Positions 25,641-33,522 of a stretch of DNA of 64,000 nt are shown here, one piece after another. The first letter of the stretch is position 1. Each line of letters opens with the position of its first letter. The notes beneath the pieces are model-generated. The model was not told where the DNA came from, did not search any database, and was given only the letters and a program-made list of their open reading frames with translations. This DNA comes from Candidatus Lindowbacteria bacterium RIFCSPLOWO2_12_FULL_62_27 (lineage in GTDB: Bacteria; Lindowbacteria; 2-12-FULL-62-27). Where the stretch lies: NCBI GenBank assembly GCA_001784175.1, contig MFPR01000033.1, positions 62,573 to 126,572 on the forward strand. Direction: 5' to 3'. Position numbers and translations under genes: made by a program.

Positions 25641-26399
25641 ATGAAAAAGGTCATCTGTGTCTGCGGGCAACGGATTTCTCCGAGAATCGCATACTGTCCG
25701 TCGTGCGGCGTCCTGACACAGGACCTCGCCCGACAAAGCGTCGCACGGACGCGATGGTGGATGTGGCTTTCGCTGGCATTCATCGGCGCTGCCGTCCCCG
25801 CCGCGATCTTCATCCGGACCGGCAGGTCCAACACGAACGCGGTACCCGCCGGGCCGTCGGGGGAATTGTTGTTCAAGAAAAACATTCGACTGCAGCCGGG
25901 CGAAATGCTCAATATCAATACGGCCACCCTGGATGAACTGAAGCGGGTGCCGCATGTCAACCGGCAGATGGCCGTCATCATCATGGCCCACCGGGCCGGG
26001 CGGGGAGCGTTTGTGGAAAAGGAAGACCTGAAAAAACTCAGCGGGATCACCAACACCGCCTACGACGCGATGGAACCCTTCATCGAAGCCGGCAACGGAC
26101 GGTCCGTCACGGTGGACGGTGAATTTTTCCGGATGTTCCCCCGCAGGATCAACCTGAACACCGCAGTGGAGTCGGACTTGACCCGCGTTCCCTATGTCCA
26201 GAAATATTTCGCCGGTCTTATTCTGGAGTATCGCCAGTCCCACGAATCATTCCGCTCGACCGGCGAACTCGTCGAGGCCTTCAAGAAAATGAGGGAACTC
26301 GGCAACTATAATCAAATGCAGTATTCATCGCCGAAAGAACGTGCCTTCACCATCGAACCTTTCTTCTGCGTGCAGGTCGACGACTGCGGGTGGAAATAG
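25641..26399 (+). CDS. Kinase-less zinc-ribbon membrane protein with two HhH-like units
   Basis: 252 residues from ATG 25641. A zinc ribbon (CVCG..CPSCGVL, residues 6-22) precedes a membrane helix at about 41-58. The extracytoplasmic part has two HhH-like units at about 88-147 (MLNINTATLDELKRVPHV) and 168-225 (INLNTAVESDLTRVPYV). It is close to the product of 23607-24488 but shorter. The next gene begins immediately after its stop codon, so the two are translated as a pair. It presumably belongs to the kinase system as a signalling-incompetent partner; that is inferred from domain sharing. Confidence 0.87.
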   Translation: MKKVICVCGQRISPRIAYCPSCGVLTQDLARQSVARTRWWMWLSLAFIGAAVPAAIFIRTGRSNTNAVPAGPSGELLFKKNIRLQPGEMLNINTATLDELKRVPHVNRQMAVIIMAHRAGRGAFVEKEDLKKLSGITNTAYDAMEPFIEAGNGRSVTVDGEFFRMFPRRINLNTAVESDLTRVPYVQKYFAGLILEYRQSHESFRSTGELVEAFKKMRELGNYNQMQYSSPKERAFTIEPFFCVQVDDCGWK

Positions 26400-27509
26400 A
26401 TGATCAAGGCCTACTCGTGCCGCGTCTGCGAATCGGCCTGGCCCTACGGCGGCGCCTATTGCCGGCGCTGCGGCGTCCTCGGGCCGCCGCTCGGCCGCAC
26501 GCAACCCTGGCGCGTCGCGCTCCTCTCGGTTTTGGCACTCGGGTTGATCGTGGCGGCCGCGATCGGAGTTTGGCGATGGTGGCCGAAATCCGCGCCGGGC
26601 GGCGTTGCGCTGGAAACGATGAGTTTCGTCGTGACGCCCCAGGGCAAAGTCCACCGGTTCAATTGCTGGCTGGTCCGGAGAACCGCGGCCGAAAAGCTGT
26701 CGAACTTTCCGACGATCCATTCGGTGCGAGCCGCCGGGCATCAAAATGACTGCGGGTTCTGCCGCCCCGGCACGCCGCTCCCAACGGCGCTCGAAGGCTT
26801 CACGTTCGGCGCCGTCCCCTCGACCGGGAACGTCCATACCGTCCTGTGCTACTGGATCTATCGGTCGAGCGAAGCGCCGAAAGGCTATACCTCGCTGGAC
26901 GCCGCCGTCCGGGACGGATTCCGGCCCTGCACGCTCTGCATGCCGGGCGGGGTAGCGCCTACGGCGCCCGGCGACGGCGCAGACGATTCTCAGAAATGGG
27001 CCGAGATCATCGGCCCCACGTGGGACTCCGAACTCTGGTACGCCTACGTCTTGAAGGAGGTCGAATTCCCAAACACGCCCGTGGACGAATTTTTCAAATC
27101 GCTCGGCGTTGAAGGATGGAATCCCCGCTGGACGCCGATCCTCCGCGACAAGGACGGCCGGCCCCGGGCGCTCATCCTCTCGCTGCCGCGCACGAAAATC
27201 GACCGGGCGATCCAGAGCAGGTTTTATGCCGGCGTCATCAAGAAGAAATATACAGACGAAAATTTGCGGCCCGGCATGTGGGTCTACCTCATCGAGATCA
27301 AACGCGACGTGCCCGGCAAGCCCGACGTGACAGACCCGCGGGTCCGCGTCAAAGGGAAACTGCTCCGCGTGGCCGAATTCGACGCCGGCCGGATCAGCGC
27401 CTCCGGCGCCCCAAGTGCCGGCGTCTCCGACGCCGGCCAATTCCGGACCCGGTGGCCCGAATCGGAAGCAGGGCGGACGTTGAGCTTGGAACAACTTTAT
27501 AATGAGTGA
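26400..27509 (+). CDS. Zinc-ribbon membrane protein with two extracytoplasmic Ada-like Cys/His motifs
   Basis: 369 residues. N-terminal zinc ribbon (C7xxC10 ... C21xxC24), membrane helix about 38-56, then two related motifs: VHRFNC (H85, C89) with C118xxC121, and VHTVLC (H146, C150) with GFRPCTLC (C177, C180). This VH...C...GFxPCxxC pattern resembles the Ada-type metal-binding motif found in Ada and appended to some secreted nucleases. The C-terminal 180 residues are unrecognised (possibly another beta domain). Near the end, residues about 329-347 are encoded by the two-hairpin repeat. It abuts the upstream HhH gene with no gap and shares its topology. Confidence 0.8.
   Translation: MIKAYSCRVCESAWPYGGAYCRRCGVLGPPLGRTQPWRVALLSVLALGLIVAAAIGVWRWWPKSAPGGVALETMSFVVTPQGKVHRFNCWLVRRTAAEKLSNFPTIHSVRAAGHQNDCGFCRPGTPLPTALEGFTFGAVPSTGNVHTVLCYWIYRSSEAPKGYTSLDAAVRDGFRPCTLCMPGGVAPTAPGDGADDSQKWAEIIGPTWDSELWYAYVLKEVEFPNTPVDEFFKSLGVEGWNPRWTPILRDKDGRPRALILSLPRTKIDRAIQSRFYAGVIKKKYTDENLRPGMWVYLIEIKRDVPGKPDVTDPRVRVKGKLLRVAEFDAGRISASGAPSAGVSDAGQFRTRWPESEAGRTLSLEQLYNE
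27381..27439 (+). repeat. Two-hairpin GC-rich element, copy D
   Basis: This is the clearest full copy: GCGCC-TCC-GGCGC hairpin, CCAAGT spacer, then GCCGGCGTC-TCC-GACGCCGGC hairpin. It is read as [15 protein letters not shown] in the protein tail. Confidence 0.78.
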
Positions 27510-27532
27510 AAGGACTGATAAACTTGCGGTCT

Positions 27533-28135
27533 ATGCCGAATAAGAGAACCAAGAAACATCGGGATCATTCTGAAAAACACAATCACCCGCACGCGCACGG
27601 CGCAACGCACGACGAGTTCGTGCCGGTGCGCGTCGCGGTCCTCGCGGTGAGCGACACGCGCGATTTCGATTCGGACAAGTCCGGCGCGCTGATTTGCGAG
27701 CGACTGACGGCGGCAGGACACACGGTGGCGGACCGCAAGATATGCAAGGACGAGCAGGCGGCCATCCGGCGGATCGTCCGAGGATGGGCGAGTGACCCGC
27801 GCGTGGATTTTGCGATCGTGACCGGCGGCACCGGCGTGACCGGCCGGGACGTGACGCCGGACGCCGTCCGGCCGCTCTTCACGAAGCACATCCCGGGATT
27901 CGGCGAATTGTTCCGCTTCCTCTCCTACAGCGAAATCGGCTCGTCCACGATCCAGTCCCGGGCGGACGCCGGGCTTGTGCGCGACACGCTCGTCTTCATC
28001 CTCCCCGGCTCCACCGGCGCCTGCCGGCTCGCGATGGACAAAATCATCCTCGACCAACTTGACATCCGCCACCGGCCCTGCAACTTCGCGGAACTCTTGC
28101 CCCGCATCAAACACGATCCGGCGCCCGGTTCCTGA
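27533..28135 (+). CDS. moaB: MoaB/MogA-type molybdenum cofactor biosynthesis protein with His-rich N-terminus
   Basis: 200 residues from ATG 27533. The body is a MoaB/MogA fold: [10 protein letters not shown] near the start, [15 protein letters not shown] as the molybdopterin-binding motif, and [14 protein letters not shown]. The family adenylylates molybdopterin before metal insertion. The first 30 residues are Lys/His-rich ([14 protein letters not shown]), which is not part of the family and could bind metal. A weak -10 box (TAAACT, 27519-27524) lies 8 nt before the ATG. No other molybdenum cofactor gene is nearby, so the context adds nothing. Confidence 0.9.
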   Translation: MPNKRTKKHRDHSEKHNHPHAHGATHDEFVPVRVAVLAVSDTRDFDSDKSGALICERLTAAGHTVADRKICKDEQAAIRRIVRGWASDPRVDFAIVTGGTGVTGRDVTPDAVRPLFTKHIPGFGELFRFLSYSEIGSSTIQSRADAGLVRDTLVFILPGSTGACRLAMDKIILDQLDIRHRPCNFAELLPRIKHDPAPGS

Positions 28136-28156
28136 AATTTCACGCACTTCTCAGGT

Positions 28157-28204
28157 ATCCCCTTCTCCCGCCTATGGCGGGAAAGGGTCAGGGTGAGGGT
28201 GGCC
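28157..28204. repeat. CCCGCC-TAT/ATA-GGCGGG dispersed inverted repeat, copy 1
   Basis: CTCCCGCCTATGGCGGGAAA followed by GGGTCAGGGTGAGGGTGGCC. The same family is at 45644. Its right half is read through by nagZ and forms that gene's C-terminus. Confidence 0.7.
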
Positions 28205-29083
28205 CCTCCCGGCCAGCGCCCGCCACGCACGGTCCTGAAGGTCCGGCTCTTTGCAGACGAGCAGGATCGAGCACCCGGCGTCGCGGGCGCGCGTCACCGC
28301 CTCCTCGATTCCGTACGCTTCCTGAATCGCGCCCATTTCGAGATCGTCGGAGAGAATTTCACGGTCAAATCCCATCTCGGCCTTCAACAAATCCGTGATG
28401 ATTTTTTTTGACAGCGTCGCCGGCCCCGACGGGTCCAGGTTCGTGTACACGATGTGCGAGATCATCACCGTGTCGACGCCGGCCGAAATCGCGCGGCGAA
28501 ACGGCAGCAGGAATTTCTCCTGCTCCTGACGCGTCACTGTGACTTTCGGTCCGGTTTCGTGCGGATCAAGCTCCGCCGGGCCGACGCCCGGAAAATGTTT
28601 GGCGCACGTCTGGATGCCGCCTTCGCGCATTCCCCGAATGAACGCCTCGGCCATCTCGGATACCAGGTCCGGGTCCGGGCCGAAACAGCGGTCCACCATG
28701 CGCGGGTGGCTCGTCGGCGTCAGCACGTCCACCACGGGCGCGAGATTCAGATCAAAGCCCCAGTCTTTCAGAGCGCACGCCGCCGTCTTCGCAGCCTGCC
28801 GCATTTTCTCCGGGTCGCGCGCTTCGCCGAAAAGGCGCGGCGCCGGAAACGGCGGTAGCGCGTCCGGAAACCGCACGACCCGGCCACCCTCATGGTCGAT
28901 CGCCAGCCGGCACTGCGGCCCGGCGATTTCCTTCGTGCGGCGGATGAGCGATTTGATCTGCGCGACCGATCTGAAATTTCTTGTAAAGAGAATGACCGAC
29001 GCCGGACGGATCCGGTCCAGTCGCGCCTCATCGTCACGAGTAAGCTCCGGCCCCGGCAGCCCGATCATGAGAGGAGTCGTCAC
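28172..29083 (-). CDS. nagZ: Beta-N-acetylhexosaminidase, glycoside hydrolase family 3 (NagZ-like)
   Basis: 303 residues from GTG 29083, whose GTGA overlaps the mltB stop. NagZ removes GlcNAc from anhydro-muropeptides during cell-wall recycling. GH3 motifs: LAIDHEGGRVVRF, CAKHFPGVGPAELDPHE (KHFPG plus the D-x-H pair used for acid/base chemistry) and ILSDDLEMGAI with the nucleophile Asp. No signal peptide is seen, so it should be cytoplasmic, as NagZ is. The last ten residues (GHPHPDPFPP) and the stop codon come from a dispersed repeat, so the original C-terminus has been altered. The divergent AmpG-like permease supplies its substrate. Confidence 0.88.
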   Translation of the reverse strand: MTTPLMIGLPGPELTRDDEARLDRIRPASVILFTRNFRSVAQIKSLIRRTKEIAGPQCRLAIDHEGGRVVRFPDALPPFPAPRLFGEARDPEKMRQAAKTAACALKDWGFDLNLAPVVDVLTPTSHPRMVDRCFGPDPDLVSEMAEAFIRGMREGGIQTCAKHFPGVGPAELDPHETGPKVTVTRQEQEKFLLPFRRAISAGVDTVMISHIVYTNLDPSGPATLSKKIITDLLKAEMGFDREILSDDLEMGAIQEAYGIEEAVTRARDAGCSILLVCKEPDLQDRAWRALAGRGHPHPDPFPP

Positions 29084-29943
29084 GGGTTGGAAATCCTTTC
29101 CGATATTTTGAGCACCGTGTCCACATACAGCGGGCTGTGATTGTACCGCCAGATCACACGGCGCTGGGCGCGCGCCGCACGCCCCGGCCTCCAGCCGTTC
29201 TCCCGCAGATATCGGCAGACGCTTGCGACCGAGTCCGTGTCGCTCGACAGATCCACCCGGCCGTCCCCGTCGCCGTCCGCGCCATAGGCGGCCAGCGCGG
29301 TCGGCATGAATTGCGGCAGGCCCAGCGCGCCCGCCCAGGATCCGCGGATCGCGAAGGCATCCTGCGCGGGCTGTCGAAGAATCCATTCGAGAAACGCCTT
29401 GAGTTCCTTGTAGGCCCACCGCCCGCGCGACTGCGCCCGGCGCCGGACCTCCGACGGCGTCAAATCCGGATACTGAGGTCGCAACGCCTCATAGCTTTTT
29501 TCAACCGCCGCATCATCCGCGCAGCTCGCGATCGTCGACAGCACATTCAGCACCGGCGCCTTGTCGCGCTCGCGGCCGCACTTGGTTTCCACGAGAAGAA
29601 TCGCCACTACGATCTCCGCCGGAACCCCTGTGCGCGCCTCAAACCGCCGGAGCATCCCCCGGTGGAGTGCGAAATACGCTTGCGCGATCGCTAGGTTCTT
29701 CTCTGCGAGAAACGACCGGTACGCCGCCGTGTCCTCCACGTGCTTCAGATTGATCTGCGCGATCGCCGGCAGAAACTCACAGCGGGGATCGGAATACAGC
29801 GCGCCGACTTTTGCGCCGTCCAATCCGTCCGCCACCAGCCGCGCCGCGAGATCCCCAAACGGCGACTCGGCAGCGGTCGGGCTTCCGCACAAGAGACATA
29901 CGACAGACGCCATCACCGCCGTCCGGCAACCGATCACAATCAT
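29080..29943 (-). CDS. mltB: Exported lytic murein transglycosylase, MltB/SLT family
   Basis: 287 residues from ATG 29943 (ATG 29961 is also in frame). A signal peptide of about 25 residues ends near PTAAES. The MltB-type catalytic region has ILLVETKCGRERDKAPVLN with the catalytic Glu and SWAGALGLPQFMPTALAAYG with the AGALGLPQFMP motif, followed by DGDGDGRVDL and an aromatic C-terminal part. The enzyme cuts peptidoglycan glycan strands to anhydro-muropeptides in the periplasm. It is coupled to nagZ by GTGA and divergent from the ampG-like gene, making a compact recycling module. No lipobox is evident, so it may be soluble periplasmic. Confidence 0.88.
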   Translation of the reverse strand: MIVIGCRTAVMASVVCLLCGSPTAAESPFGDLAARLVADGLDGAKVGALYSDPRCEFLPAIAQINLKHVEDTAAYRSFLAEKNLAIAQAYFALHRGMLRRFEARTGVPAEIVVAILLVETKCGRERDKAPVLNVLSTIASCADDAAVEKSYEALRPQYPDLTPSEVRRRAQSRGRWAYKELKAFLEWILRQPAQDAFAIRGSWAGALGLPQFMPTALAAYGADGDGDGRVDLSSDTDSVASVCRYLRENGWRPGRAARAQRRVIWRYNHSPLYVDTVLKISERISNP

Positions 29944-29968
29944 GGGCGTGGAATGTAGCATAATTTTC

Positions 29969-29997
29969 TTGACCGCGCGCGGCGGCCAACGTACAAG
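29969..29997 (+). promoter_or_regulatory. Promoter of the ampG-like gene, leaderless
   Basis: TTGACC (29969-29974), a 17-nt spacer and TACAAG (29992-29997), then 6 nt to the ATG at 30004. Confidence 0.55.
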
Positions 29998-30003
29998 CCC
30001 TTC

Positions 30004-31275
30004 ATGAAACGGGTGGCTTGGATTTACATTCCGACGCTCTATTTCGCCGAGAGCCTCCCATACCAGATGGTCAACTTCGTCTCGACCGTCGTGTACAAGA
30101 GCATGGGCGTGGACAACGTCACGATCGGATACACGTCCTACCTCTACCTGCCATGGGTCATCAAAATGTTCTGGGGGCCGGCGGTCGACCTCTATGCGAC
30201 CAAACGCAACTGGATCCTCTCGATGCAGGGCCTCATGGCGGCGGCCTTCGCGGTCGCGGCGGTCGGAATTTTCTCGCCCGAGTATCTGACGATTACCCTG
30301 GTCGTCTTCACGATCGCGGCCTTCCTCTCGGCCACCAACGACATTGCGACCGACGGGTTTTACATGCTCGCGCTGTCGGCGGCGGACCAGGCGTTCTACG
30401 TCGGGATCCGGTCGCTCTTCTACCGCATCGGTGCGATCTTCGCGACCGGGGCGCTCGTGGTCTGGGGCGGGAACCTGGAAAAATCAGCCGGAAACGTCCC
30501 GCAGGCCTGGTCGGTCATTTTCTGGACGGTCGCCGGAATCTTCCTCCTCCTGGCGATCGTTCATTTCCTGTATCTGCCCCGGCCCGTCACCGATGTGCGC
30601 GGCCGGCGAGAGGAAAGCCGCACGCCGCCGTTTCTCGACGTGTTCAAAAGTTACTTCCAGCGGCCGAGGATCGTCGCGATCGTGATGTTTATCCTCCTCT
30701 ACCGCCTCGCCGAGGCCATGGTGGTGAAAATGCTCGTGCCGTTCATGAAGGACCCTCGGACCGCCGGCGGGCTCGGCCTCGAAACCGCAACCGTCGGGTA
30801 CGCCTATGGGACCGTCGGCATCCTGAGCCTGGTCCTCGGCGGGCTGCTCGGCGGCTGGCTGATTTCCAGGTTCGGGCTTCGACGCTGCATCTGGCCCATG
30901 GCACTCGCACTCAACGCGCCGGACGTTGGATACATCTATCTGGCCAAAGCCGCCGAGCCGACGCTCACGGCGGTCTATTCGGTCGTCGCGATCGAACAAT
31001 TCGGATATGGGCTTGGATTCACGGCATTCATGGTCTTTCTCATGTACACGAGCCGCGGCGCATACCAGACGGCGCACTACGCGATTTCAACGGGTCTCAT
31101 GGCCCTCGGCATGATGGGGCCGGGCATCATCAGCGGCAAGCTTCAGCAGGCGCTGGGCTATGAACAGTTCTTCGTGATGATCCTGATCGTATCCATCCCC
31201 GGAATGCTCGTCATTCCCTTTCTGCCGCTGGAGGACCGTCCGCAGGAGGTTCCAAAGGACATCGATCTGAATTAG
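30004..31275 (+). CDS. ampG: AmpG-like MFS muropeptide permease
   Basis: 423 residues with about 12 membrane helices, of the MFS/AmpG type: the N-terminal IYIPTLYFAESLPYQMV, NDIATDGFYMLAL in the fourth helix region (compare DIATDG in AmpG) and a C-terminal TSRGAYQTAHYAIS segment. AmpG imports GlcNAc-anhMurNAc peptides from the periplasm. The divergent mltB and nagZ genes make and process exactly this substrate, which supports the assignment. The -10 box lies only 6 nt before the ATG. The 3' end overlaps the Fur-family gene by 4 nt in convergent orientation. Confidence 0.85.
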   Translation: MKRVAWIYIPTLYFAESLPYQMVNFVSTVVYKSMGVDNVTIGYTSYLYLPWVIKMFWGPAVDLYATKRNWILSMQGLMAAAFAVAAVGIFSPEYLTITLVVFTIAAFLSATNDIATDGFYMLALSAADQAFYVGIRSLFYRIGAIFATGALVVWGGNLEKSAGNVPQAWSVIFWTVAGIFLLLAIVHFLYLPRPVTDVRGRREESRTPPFLDVFKSYFQRPRIVAIVMFILLYRLAEAMVVKMLVPFMKDPRTAGGLGLETATVGYAYGTVGILSLVLGGLLGGWLISRFGLRRCIWPMALALNAPDVGYIYLAKAAEPTLTAVYSVVAIEQFGYGLGFTAFMVFLMYTSRGAYQTAHYAISTGLMALGMMGPGIISGKLQQALGYEQFFVMILIVSIPGMLVIPFLPLEDRPQEVPKDIDLN

Positions 31276-31745
31276 AGGCTTGGTTTGTTCCGGCTCACCG
31301 GACCGCACGTCATGCACACGCCTTCGAATTCCAGCTTGTGGTCCGCCACGACGAATTTGTACTTTCGCCGAAAGAGCTTCTCGAGCTTCGACAGCTCCGA
31401 TTCGAGAAGATCGAATTCGTCGAAGTTGATCACCTTCCCGCAATGCTTGCAGATCAGGTGGTGGTGGTGCACCATGAATCGCTCGGACAGTTCATACTGC
31501 GCGGGACCGTTGTCCACCACAATTTTTCGGCAGATCCGCAGCTTGCAAAAAAGGTTCAGGACACGGTACACCGTCGACGCGTCGATTCGCACCTTGCCCA
31601 AGAGCTGATGGATCTCATCGGCGTCAAGATGTGTGGGCGTCTCCGCCAGCGCCTTCGCGACATCGTAGCGGGGACCGGTCAGAAAATAGCCTTTCGCCTT
31701 GATGAAGCCCCGGATGTTTTTCAGCATTTCCTCGACGGGTTGCAT
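31272..31745 (-). CDS. Fur-family metal-dependent transcriptional regulator
   Basis: 157 residues from ATG 31745. N-terminal winged helix (TGPRYDVAKAL, then ASTVYRVLNLF as recognition helix), followed by the dimerisation domain with HHHHLICKHCGKVINF and a final CMTCG, giving two CxxC pairs for structural zinc. The family represses metal-uptake or stress genes when loaded with Fe, Zn, Mn or peroxide-sensing metal. The sequence does not decide which. A promoter with a -10 box 7 nt before the ATG overlaps the TATAAT of the divergent decarboxylase gene, so binding here could control both. Confidence 0.9.
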   Translation of the reverse strand: MQPVEEMLKNIRGFIKAKGYFLTGPRYDVAKALAETPTHLDADEIHQLLGKVRIDASTVYRVLNLFCKLRICRKIVVDNGPAQYELSERFMVHHHHLICKHCGKVINFDEFDLLESELSKLEKLFRRKYKFVVADHKLEFEGVCMTCGPVSRNKPSL

Positions 31746-31749
31746 GCGG

Positions 31750-31781
31750 TATAATGTAAATAAGGGCGTAATCCATGTAAA
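31750..31781. promoter_or_regulatory. Overlapping divergent promoters of the Fur-family gene and the decarboxylase
   Basis: Minus strand: TTTACA (31781-31776), 17-nt spacer, TACATT (31758-31753), 7 nt to the Fur-family ATG. Plus strand: TATAAT (31750-31755) about 38 nt before the decarboxylase start, with no good -35. The two -10 boxes overlap, so the promoters should compete. Confidence 0.5.
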
Positions 31782-31793
31782 GAGAGGATGGGA

Positions 31794-33431
31794 ATGAAAA
31801 AAAGGATATCGATCGGACAATATCTCATCCACCGGCTGGTCCAGCATGACGTCGGGCACATGTTCGGCATTCCGGGCGACTACATTCTCAAGTTCTATGA
31901 CCTGCTCGAACACAGCCCGATCCGGACGGTCGTCACGACCCGCGAGGATTCCGCCGGCTTCGCCGCCGATGCCTACGCGCGCGTCCGCGGCATCGGCGCG
32001 GTCTGCGTCACCTACTGCGTCGGCGGATTCAACGTGTCCAACCCCGTGGCCGGCGCATTTGCGGAAAAATCGCCGGTCATTGTGGTCTCGGGGTCGCCCG
32101 GCATGAAAGAGCGCGTCCACAATCCCCTCCTCCATCACAAGGTCCGCGATTTCAACACCCAGAAGGAGGTTTTTGACAAACTCACGATCGACTCGGCCGT
32201 GCTCGACGATCCCCGCACGGCCGGCGCTGAGATCGACCGCGTTCTGGACTCGGCCACACGGCATAAACGCCCGGTCTACATCGAAATTCCTCGGGACATG
32301 ATCGATGTGCCCATCCCGGCGCCCGGCCGGCTCGAGATCCGGCGGGAACGGAGCGATCCCGATTCATTGAAAGAGGCGGTCTCGGAGGCGGTCCGCATGA
32401 TCAACGGCGCCAAACGGCCCGTAATCCTCGCCGATGTCGAGCTCCACCGGTTCGGCCTCCAGCCCCTCCTCGTCCGGCTGGCCGACAAGACCCGCATCCC
32501 CGTCGCGGCCACGCTGCTCGGGAAATCGGTCATCAGCGAAAAAAATCCCAACTACATCGGCATCTACGAAGGCGCCATGGGCCGCGAGGAGGTCCGGCTC
32601 TTCGTCGAATCCTCCGACTGCGTCATCATGCTCGGGACGGTCCTCACCGACATCAACCTCGGGATCTTCACCGCCAAACTCGACCGCGGCGTCTGCATCG
32701 AGGCGACATCGGAGAAAATCGCGATCCGCCACCACGCATTCGAGAATGTGCAGTTCCGCGAATTCCTCCTCGCGCTCCTCCGCGCGCCGCTCCACCGCCG
32801 CCCGCAGCACGGCCACCCGAATCCTACCGAAGGCATGAACGAGTATCGAATCCGGCCCGAGGCGCCCATCACGGTCAACCGCTGTTTTCAGCGGCTGAAC
32901 GCCTTCCTGAAGGACGACATGGTCGTGATCGCCGACATCGGAGACGCGCTCTTCGGCGCGTCGGACCTCGTGATCCACCGCCGCACCGAGTTTTTGTCGC
33001 CGGCCTATTACACGTCCATGGGATTCGCCGTGCCGGCCGCGCTCGGCGCGCAGCTTGCCAATCCGCATCTTCGGCCGCTCGTCCTCGTCGGAGACGGCGC
33101 GTTTCAGATGACCGGCATGGAACTCTCCACCATCCAGCGGCTCGGCCTTTCGCCGATCGTCATCGTCCTGAACAACCACGGATACGCGACCGAACGCCAG
33201 ATTCACGACGGACCGTACAACGACATCACCGAATGGGCCTACCACCGCCTGCCGGAGATCATTCCGGGAGGGAGAGGCTTCAAAGTCAAAACGGAGGGCG
33301 CGTTCGATCACGCCCTCAAAGCGGCGCTGGCCAACCGCCGGTCCTTCACGCTCATCAACGTCATCCTCGATAAATTCGACCGCTCCATCGCGATGGAACG
33401 TATCGCCAAACGGCTCGCAAAAAAAGTGTGA
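31794..33431 (+). CDS. ThDP-dependent 2-keto acid decarboxylase (pyruvate/indolepyruvate decarboxylase family)
   Basis: 545 residues. ATG 31794 is preferred over 31788 because AGAGAGG then lies at normal distance. All three domains of the ThDP family are present: the N-terminal PYR domain (FGIPGDYILKFYDLLE, TTREDSAGFAADAYARV with the catalytic Glu), the central domain, and the C-terminal PP domain with the GDGAFQMTGMEL...NNHGYATERQIHDG motif that binds Mg-ThDP. The HH pair in LLHHKV (PYR domain) is typical of decarboxylases rather than acetolactate synthases. The likely reaction is decarboxylation of pyruvate, indolepyruvate or branched 2-keto acids to the aldehyde. The neighbours do not define the substrate. 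Confidence 0.88.
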   Translation: MKKRISIGQYLIHRLVQHDVGHMFGIPGDYILKFYDLLEHSPIRTVVTTREDSAGFAADAYARVRGIGAVCVTYCVGGFNVSNPVAGAFAEKSPVIVVSGSPGMKERVHNPLLHHKVRDFNTQKEVFDKLTIDSAVLDDPRTAGAEIDRVLDSATRHKRPVYIEIPRDMIDVPIPAPGRLEIRRERSDPDSLKEAVSEAVRMINGAKRPVILADVELHRFGLQPLLVRLADKTRIPVAATLLGKSVISEKNPNYIGIYEGAMGREEVRLFVESSDCVIMLGTVLTDINLGIFTAKLDRGVCIEATSEKIAIRHHAFENVQFREFLLALLRAPLHRRPQHGHPNPTEGMNEYRIRPEAPITVNRCFQRLNAFLKDDMVVIADIGDALFGASDLVIHRRTEFLSPAYYTSMGFAVPAALGAQLANPHLRPLVLVGDGAFQMTGMELSTIQRLGLSPIVIVLNNHGYATERQIHDGPYNDITEWAYHRLPEIIPGGRGFKVKTEGAFDHALKAALANRRSFTLINVILDKFDRSIAMERIAKRLAKKV

Positions 33432-33486
33432 CACGGGCGGCCTACGAAAATGCGCTCGATGATTTACAGGAGTCGCCCGGCCTTCG

Positions 33487-33516
33487 TTGACAACACGATT
33501 TCGTTCAGGATAAAAC
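33487..33516 (+). promoter_or_regulatory. Promoter of the PilZ-like/cNMP-binding gene, leaderless
   Basis: TTGACA (33487-33492), an 18-nt spacer and TAAAAC (33511-33516), then 6 nt to the ATG at 33523. Confidence 0.5.
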
Positions 33517-33522
33517 GCTCTC

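Noticed and set aside
478-27439. The short palindromic repeats as a CRISPR array
   Set aside because: Copies are far apart, inside coding regions, and without regular spacers or cas genes.
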